Under the pieces are notes generated by a model. It worked only from the letters and a program-made list of their open reading frames with translations, was not told the origin of the DNA and did no database searches. Made by a program: the position numbers and the translations under genes. This document shows positions 14,798 to 17,392 of a stretch of DNA of 17,392 nucleotides, one piece after another (position 1 is the stretch's first letter; every line of letters starts with the position of its first letter). The DNA is from an uncultured Streptococcus sp. (GTDB lineage Bacteria > Bacillota > Bacilli > Lactobacillales > Streptococcaceae). The stretch spans positions 1 to 17,392 of the forward strand of contig CAKPVT010000031.1 of assembly GCA_934196125.1 (NCBI GenBank), in the 5' to 3' direction.

Positions 14798-14911
14798 AGG
14801 CTCATAAACTAATAGAAAAGGAAATGAACTTTAGGATTGTTTAGCTGGTTGTAGTTTACTATTTTTAATAAGGTATTTTCCAGTAACCTCTAGAGTTCTA
14901 GGTAATTTATT

Positions 14912-15226
14912 ATGGCACATAATGTTACAGATGCGACGTTCGAAGCAGAAACAAGCGAAGGGCTTGTCCTTGTTGATTTTTGGGCAACTTGGTGTGGTCC
15001 ATGTTTGATGCAAGCGCCAATTTTGGAACAATTGTCAGAAGAAATCGATGAAGATGAACTTAAAATCGTCAAAATCGACGTTGATGAAAATCCAGATACC
15101 GCACAAAAATTTGGAATCATGTCAATTCCAACATTGCTGTTCAAAAAAGACGGCGAAGTTGTGAAACAAGTGGCTGGCGTGCACACAAAAGAGCAAATCA
15201 AAGAAATCGTTGCTGAATTAAGCTAA
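14912..15226 (+). CDS. trxA: Thioredoxin
   Basis: Cytoplasmic disulfide reductase that supplies electrons to ribonucleotide reductase, peroxiredoxins and methionine sulfoxide reductases, and is itself reduced by thioredoxin reductase. The 104 residues are full length. The active site is FWATWCGPC with C28 and C31, and the cis-proline is P73 in MSIPTLLF. The buried acidic D22 (VDFW) is present. The SD is weak (TAGGT about 9 bases upstream), but MAHNVTDATF fits streptococcal TrxA N-termini. It is monocistronic with a strong terminator. Confidence 0.96.
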   Translation: MAHNVTDATFEAETSEGLVLVDFWATWCGPCLMQAPILEQLSEEIDEDELKIVKIDVDENPDTAQKFGIMSIPTLLFKKDGEVVKQVAGVHTKEQIKEIVAELS

Positions 15227-15231
15227 CGACA

Positions 15232-15260
15232 AGGTCAGGGGAAACTCTGACCTCTTTTTT
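15232..15260 (+). terminator. trxA terminator
   Basis: AGGTCAG (15232-15238) and CTGACCT (15247-15253) form a perfect stem with an 8-base loop, followed by C and six T residues. Confidence 0.9.
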
Positions 15261-15282
15261 ATCAATTAATGAAGTTTTCGGC

Positions 15283-15313
15283 TTGACTTAGAGTTAACTC
15301 AAAGGTATATATG
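15283..15313 (+). promoter_or_regulatory. Orphan MerR-type promoter/operator
   Basis: TTGACT (15283-15288) is followed by a dyad CTTAGAGTTAACTCAAAG whose core GAGTTAACTC (15291-15300) is perfect. A -10 follows as TATATA (17-base spacer) or TATATG (15308-15313, 19-base spacer). A dyad between the -35 and -10 with a long spacer is the hallmark of MerR-family activator sites. No intact gene follows on the plus strand: the next 180 bases contain only short blocked frames before the convergent mutY. The regulated gene appears to have been lost. Confidence 0.45.
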
Positions 15314-15496
15314 ACTGTGTCAAGAGGATGAAACTCTGACAAGGTTTACTCCCTAGATGTTGTGAACTAGAAAATAGAAAGGTTTGGTTGTCATGTTTGG
15401 TGATAATTGAACTTGCCTAATGATTTTGTAAACTCATTTAGAAGCGTGGGAAACTTGTAAGTGACAGTATGACGGAGACATGAACCAGTAATCATT

Positions 15497-16651
15497 TTAT
15501 CCCTCCATTTTCAGATATTCTTTTAACATTTTCTTCTGTGGTGTAGCCATGGGATAATCTTGAAGTTGGTCTTGTGCGACCCAACGGAGTTCCCTATCTT
15601 TGGTAAACTCATTTGAGTTGACTGAGCCTTCGATGAGTTCGATTGTCCATTTTTGGTGGCTAAAGGTATGCTTGACGTGATTGAAGGTTTGATTTGTCCA
15701 AGTTGGGTTTAGTTGATAATCTTCCTTAAATAACGTTTTTTGTGACGTTGTTTTGAGAGTGCTTTTGGCATTATCTGTTTCAAATAAATCAAGCTGTTGC
15801 CCGATAAAATCAGTTTCCATGATTGGAAATGACCAGAAACCACCGAGCAAGCGTCCGTCAGTATTCTTTTCTAATAGGAAATCACCTTTGCTGTTGCGAA
15901 TGACAAAAGCTTGAATTTGCAACTGTTTTGGCTTTTTCTTTGGCAATTTGATAGGGTATTTGTCATAAGTGCCGTGTAAATAAGCTGCGCTGAAAAAGCG
16001 AATTGGTGATTCATCTGGGCGAGGATTTTTAGCAGACTCAATATCTGTGCCCAAATCCATAAGTGCTTGATTGAAATCCCCAGGGCGTTCAGGGTCAATG
16101 AGCACTTCCATAATAGCTTGAAAGATTTTGCGATTTTTAGGGTCACCAATATCATAATTGACCTCAAAAAGCCTTGCCATAACACGCATGACATTTCCGT
16201 CCACAGCTGGCTCGGGAAGGTCAAAAGCAATGCTTGCAATCGCACCAGCCGTATAAGGTCCAATTCCTTTTAGGAAGAGAATATCATCATAAGTGCTAGG
16301 AAATTCGCCATTAAAATCGCCCATGATTTCTTGCGCAGCTTTTTGCATATTGCGCACGCGGGAATAATAACCTAAGCCTTCCCATGCTTTAAGTAATTTT
16401 TCTTCAGGAGCTTTGGCGAGAGCGTCAACGGTTGGAAACCAAGCTAAAAAGCGTTCATAGTAGGGAATAACAGTAACAACTTGTGTTTGTTGCAACATGA
16501 TTTCAGACACCCAAATGTGATAAGGATTTTTGGTTCTGCGCCAAGGCAAATCACGTTTTTCATTGTCATACCAAGCAAGCAGCGTGCGACGAAAAGAAGC
16601 AATTTTCTCATCATCCCACATCTCAATGCCATAATCAGTAAAATTAATCAT
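15497..16651 (-). CDS. mutY: A/G-specific adenine DNA glycosylase (cluster-less type)
   Basis: Removes adenine mispaired with 8-oxoguanine or guanine, preventing G:C to T:A mutations. In 384 residues I see catalytic E50 in VSEIMLQQTQV (48-58), the helix-hairpin-helix LKGIGPYTAGAI (127-138) and catalytic D151 in VDGNVMRVMARL. The C-terminal NUDIX-like 8-oxoG recognition domain starts at about 245 (GGFWSFPI is visible). The four cysteines that bind [4Fe-4S] in E. coli MutY are absent: after FNQALMDLG (193-201) the sequence reads TDIESAKNPRPDESPIRFF with no cysteine. Cluster-less MutY proteins are known in lactic acid bacteria. The mRNA appears leaderless, with an extended -10 six bases before the ATG. 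Confidence 0.95.
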   Translation of the reverse strand: MINFTDYGIEMWDDEKIASFRRTLLAWYDNEKRDLPWRRTKNPYHIWVSEIMLQQTQVVTVIPYYERFLAWFPTVDALAKAPEEKLLKAWEGLGYYSRVRNMQKAAQEIMGDFNGEFPSTYDDILFLKGIGPYTAGAIASIAFDLPEPAVDGNVMRVMARLFEVNYDIGDPKNRKIFQAIMEVLIDPERPGDFNQALMDLGTDIESAKNPRPDESPIRFFSAAYLHGTYDKYPIKLPKKKPKQLQIQAFVIRNSKGDFLLEKNTDGRLLGGFWSFPIMETDFIGQQLDLFETDNAKSTLKTTSQKTLFKEDYQLNPTWTNQTFNHVKHTFSHQKWTIELIEGSVNSNEFTKDRELRWVAQDQLQDYPMATPQKKMLKEYLKMEG

Positions 16652-16657
16652 ATCTCT

Positions 16658-16666
16658 ATTTTAGCA
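16658..16666 (-). promoter_or_regulatory. Extended -10 promoter giving a leaderless mutY mRNA
   Basis: On the minus strand TGC-TAAAAT (16666 to 16658) is followed by AGAGAT and the mutY ATG. The predicted start site coincides with the A of the ATG. There is no clear -35 and no SD. Confidence 0.6.
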
Positions 16667-16761
16667 AAGAATGATTTCTTTGAATAACAAAAACGCTTAT
16701 TATTTTATTTCATCAAAAATGAGATTTTTGACTATTTTTTAGAAAAATGAGAATTTAGGTA

Positions 16762-16790
16762 TTGACAAAAGTAAGCGGTTACACTATAAT
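16762..16790 (+). promoter_or_regulatory. Consensus promoter of the RYKxGD peptide array
   Basis: TTGACA (16762-16767), exactly 17 bases, then TATAAT (16785-16790): both hexamers are perfect sigma-A consensus. Transcription should start near 16797, 47 bases before the first micro-gene. A cre-like site fills the spacer. Confidence 0.9.
16770..16783 (-). promoter_or_regulatory. Putative cre site inside the peptide-array promoter
   Basis: On the minus strand TGTAACCGCTTACT matches the cre consensus TGWAARCGYTWNCW at 13 of 14 positions (only the R is C). It lies wholly between the -35 and -10 hexamers, a position where CcpA would repress. This suggests the array is silenced on preferred sugars. 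Not tested. Confidence 0.6.
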
Positions 16791-16843
16791 AAAAGTGTAA
16801 AGAAGGATGACAAAAGTAACGAAGTAAGGAGGTAACAGTTCTT

Positions 16844-16885
16844 ATGATGAAACCACATGTCGCCCGGTACAAAAATGGTGATTAG
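16844..16885 (+). CDS. RYKxGD micro-peptide 1 (MMKPHVARYKNGD)
   Basis: Thirteen codons ending TAG. AAGGAGG lies upstream, with 11 bases between GGAGG and the first ATG. A second ATG directly follows; spacing favours the first. The peptide ends exactly at the shared motif ARYKNGD. It is far below usual gene-calling limits, but the repeated motif, strong SD and promoter in the right place support translation. It has no signal peptide or membrane segment. Function unknown: a peptide precursor, signal or leader peptide are all possible. Confidence 0.7.
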   Translation: MMKPHVARYKNGD

Positions 16886-16935
16886 TCTCTTAGCCGGAGT
16901 GAGTAGGCACAGTTGACTTTACGGAGGTGGCGCTT

Positions 16936-16977
16936 ATGTTAGCTTTTAACTTAGGACGCTATAAAGATGGTGATTAA
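16936..16977 (+). CDS. RYKxGD micro-peptide 2 (MLAFNLGRYKDGD)
   Basis: Thirteen codons ending TAA, with GGAGG (16923-16927) 8 bases before the ATG. The last seven residues, GRYKDGD, repeat the motif of peptide 1 with Asp for Asn. The Arg codon is CGC and Tyr is TAT, against CGG and TAC in peptide 1. The N-terminal half (MLAFNL) resembles peptide 3 (MLMFNV). It is separated from peptide 1 by 50 bases with no terminator, so both are probably on one transcript. Confidence 0.75.
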   Translation: MLAFNLGRYKDGD

Positions 16978-17036
16978 GCATCTTGTTTAGCCTTGAAAAC
17001 CAGAACTTGTAACAAAGTACATCGGAGGAGCGCCTT

Positions 17037-17132
17037 ATGTTGATGTTTAATGTAGGTCGTTACAAAAATGGAGACTCTAAACAGATATGGCGACGAGTCA
17101 ATCGCTGTATCAATCAAAAAACAGAAAAATAA
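17037..17132 (+). CDS. RYKxGD micro-peptide 3, with cationic C-terminal extension
   Basis: Thirty-one codons, with GGAGG (17024-17028) 8 bases before the ATG. The N-terminal half is MLMFNVGRYKNGD, parallel to peptide 2. The frame then continues for 18 residues, SKQIWRRVNRCINQKTEK, a strongly basic stretch with one Trp and one Cys. The extension may be a genuine longer product or read-through created by loss of a stop codon after GD. The Arg codon of the motif is CGT and Asp is GAC, different again from the other copies. Confidence 0.75.
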   Translation: MLMFNVGRYKNGDSKQIWRRVNRCINQKTEK

Positions 17133-17195
17133 ATTAAAAATTAGGTGATTATTATCGTTGTTATGTGAGTATTTTCAGATTAACGGAGGTATCTT

Positions 17196-17243
17196 ATGAA
17201 CGTAGCAAGATATAAAAATGGAGATAATAGTCCAACAGCCTAA
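17196..17243 (+). CDS. RYKxGD micro-peptide 4 (MNVARYKNGDNSPTA)
   Basis: Fifteen codons ending TAA, with GGAGG (17185-17189) 6 bases before the ATG. The motif ARYKNGD starts at the fourth residue, so the N-terminal part is shorter than in the other copies, and five residues (NSPTA) follow it. The Arg codon is AGA, the fourth different Arg codon among four copies. It is the last recognisable unit; a hairpin follows about 15 bases later. Confidence 0.75.
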   Translation: MNVARYKNGDNSPTA

Positions 17244-17258
17244 CTCCTTATGGGATTG

Positions 17259-17277
17259 GTATGTTAGTACAACATAC
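17259..17277 (+). terminator. Hairpin after the peptide array
   Basis: GTATGTT (17259-17265) and AACATAC (17271-17277) form a perfect 7-base stem with a 5-base loop. No T-run follows, so termination would be weak; a processing or stabilising hairpin is equally possible. Confidence 0.4.
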
Positions 17278-17287
17278 GCAATATTTA

Positions 17288-17311
17288 GGCTCTTTGTCAA
17301 CTGTAGTGGGT
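17288..17311 (+). mobile_element. Solo ISL3-family-like terminal inverted repeat
   Basis: The sequence starting GGCTCTTTGTCAACTG and ending AGTGGGT resembles terminal inverted repeats of streptococcal ISL3-family elements (IS1193-like) as I remember them. About 20 bases later a different repeat begins, so this looks like an isolated IS end or MITE-like scar rather than an intact element. The assignment is from memory and not searched. Confidence 0.45.
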
Positions 17312-17321
17312 GGCGCAGTTA

Positions 17322-17392
17322 AGCTCTAGAGGCTGGGCAAAAACTAGCTTCAGAATACAAAAAAACGAGTATTTCCGCAGTTGGAGCTACTC
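17322..17392. repeat. Streptococcal intergenic repeat at the right edge
   Basis: CTCTAGAGGCTGGGCAAAAA opens this stretch. GAGGCTGGGACAAAA-type headers are common in dispersed streptococcal intergenic repeats. Short AATAC/GTATT arms flank AAAAAAACGA. No gene is visible, and the segment is cut by the window edge. Confidence 0.35.

Noticed and set aside
14825..14845. Short ORF MNFRIV in the trxA leader
   Set aside because: The AAGGAA is only about 2 bases from the ATG; no conserved pattern supports a leader peptide.
16807..16827. Six-codon ORF MTKVTK before the peptide array
   Set aside because: Its SD-like GAAGG touches the ATG, too close for initiation, and it lacks the RYKxGD motif.
16844..17243. 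CRISPR or simple DNA repeat as explanation of the array
   Set aside because: Unit spacing and nucleotide sequence vary while the amino-acid motif is constant; there are no direct DNA repeats of repeat-spacer type.
16844..17243. Rgg/SHP-type pheromone genes
   Set aside because: SHP peptides are hydrophobic with a basic start; these peptides are polar and charged with no membrane-like stretch.
1..17392. tRNA, rRNA, riboswitch or CRISPR loci
   Set aside because: I looked for cloverleaf-like stems with TTCGA loops, conserved riboswitch cores and regular direct repeats in the gaps and found none I could support.

Overview
The window reads as chromosomal DNA of a low-GC Streptococcus. The core proteins (pyruvate formate-lyase, DinB, RecD2, LepB, RNase HIII, ZapA/CvpA/MutS2, thioredoxin, MutY) look streptococcal throughout. 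I favour the bovis/equinus (gallolyticus-like) group, but that is an impression from recalled protein sequences, not a computed result. Gene order follows the familiar streptococcal backbone (pfl / dinB / recD2 / lepB-rnhC / zapA-cvpA-mutS2 / PAP2 / trxA / mutY), interrupted by several patches of genetic debris.

Layout. 1-76: right end of an IS3-family element, ending 25 bases past the pfl stop codon. 102-2426 (-): pflB, with a CcpA cre-like site and two inverted repeats upstream. 2652-3749 (+): dinB, convergent on a small membrane protein (3804-4274, -) across a bidirectional terminator. 4509-6986 (-): recD2. 7050-8302: decayed island with a hairpin-rich intergenic repeat, a frameshifted lipoprotein gene (+), and a two-gene relic (-) whose ATGA overlap resembles the 3' end of a toxin gene plus its immunity gene. 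8303-9812 (-): rnhC-lepB operon. 9934-13240 (+): zapA, cvpA, mutS2. 13339-14093: head-to-head remnants of NAD de novo synthesis genes (nadA 3' end on -, 5'-truncated nadC on +). 14173-14670 (-): PAP2 phosphatase. 14912-15226 (+): trxA. 15497-16651 (-): mutY, of the type lacking the iron-sulfur cluster. 16762-17243 (+): the array described next. 17288 to the end: an ISL3-like terminal repeat and a streptococcal intergenic repeat.

Most notable: downstream of a perfect TTGACA-17-TATAAT promoter that contains a cre-like sequence lie four tandem micro-genes of 13, 13, 31 and 15 codons. Each has its own GGAGG ribosome-binding site and encodes a peptide with the motif (A/G)RYK(N/D)GD. The motif is written with different synonymous codons each time (Arg is CGG, CGC, CGT and AGA), which argues for selection on the peptide. 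I do not recognise the family. A secreted or modified peptide, a signal or a leader peptide are all possible, and no maturation enzyme lies inside the window.

Second theme: three genome-maintenance genes (rnhC, mutS2, mutY) share the start architecture TGN-TA(A/T)AAT-N6-ATG with no Shine-Dalgarno sequence, which places the predicted transcription start on the A of the ATG. They look like leaderless mRNAs. Functionally the window is rich in DNA maintenance (DinB, RecD2, RNase HIII, MutS2, MutY), together with fermentation (Pfl), division and envelope functions (ZapA, LepB, PAP2) and redox (TrxA).
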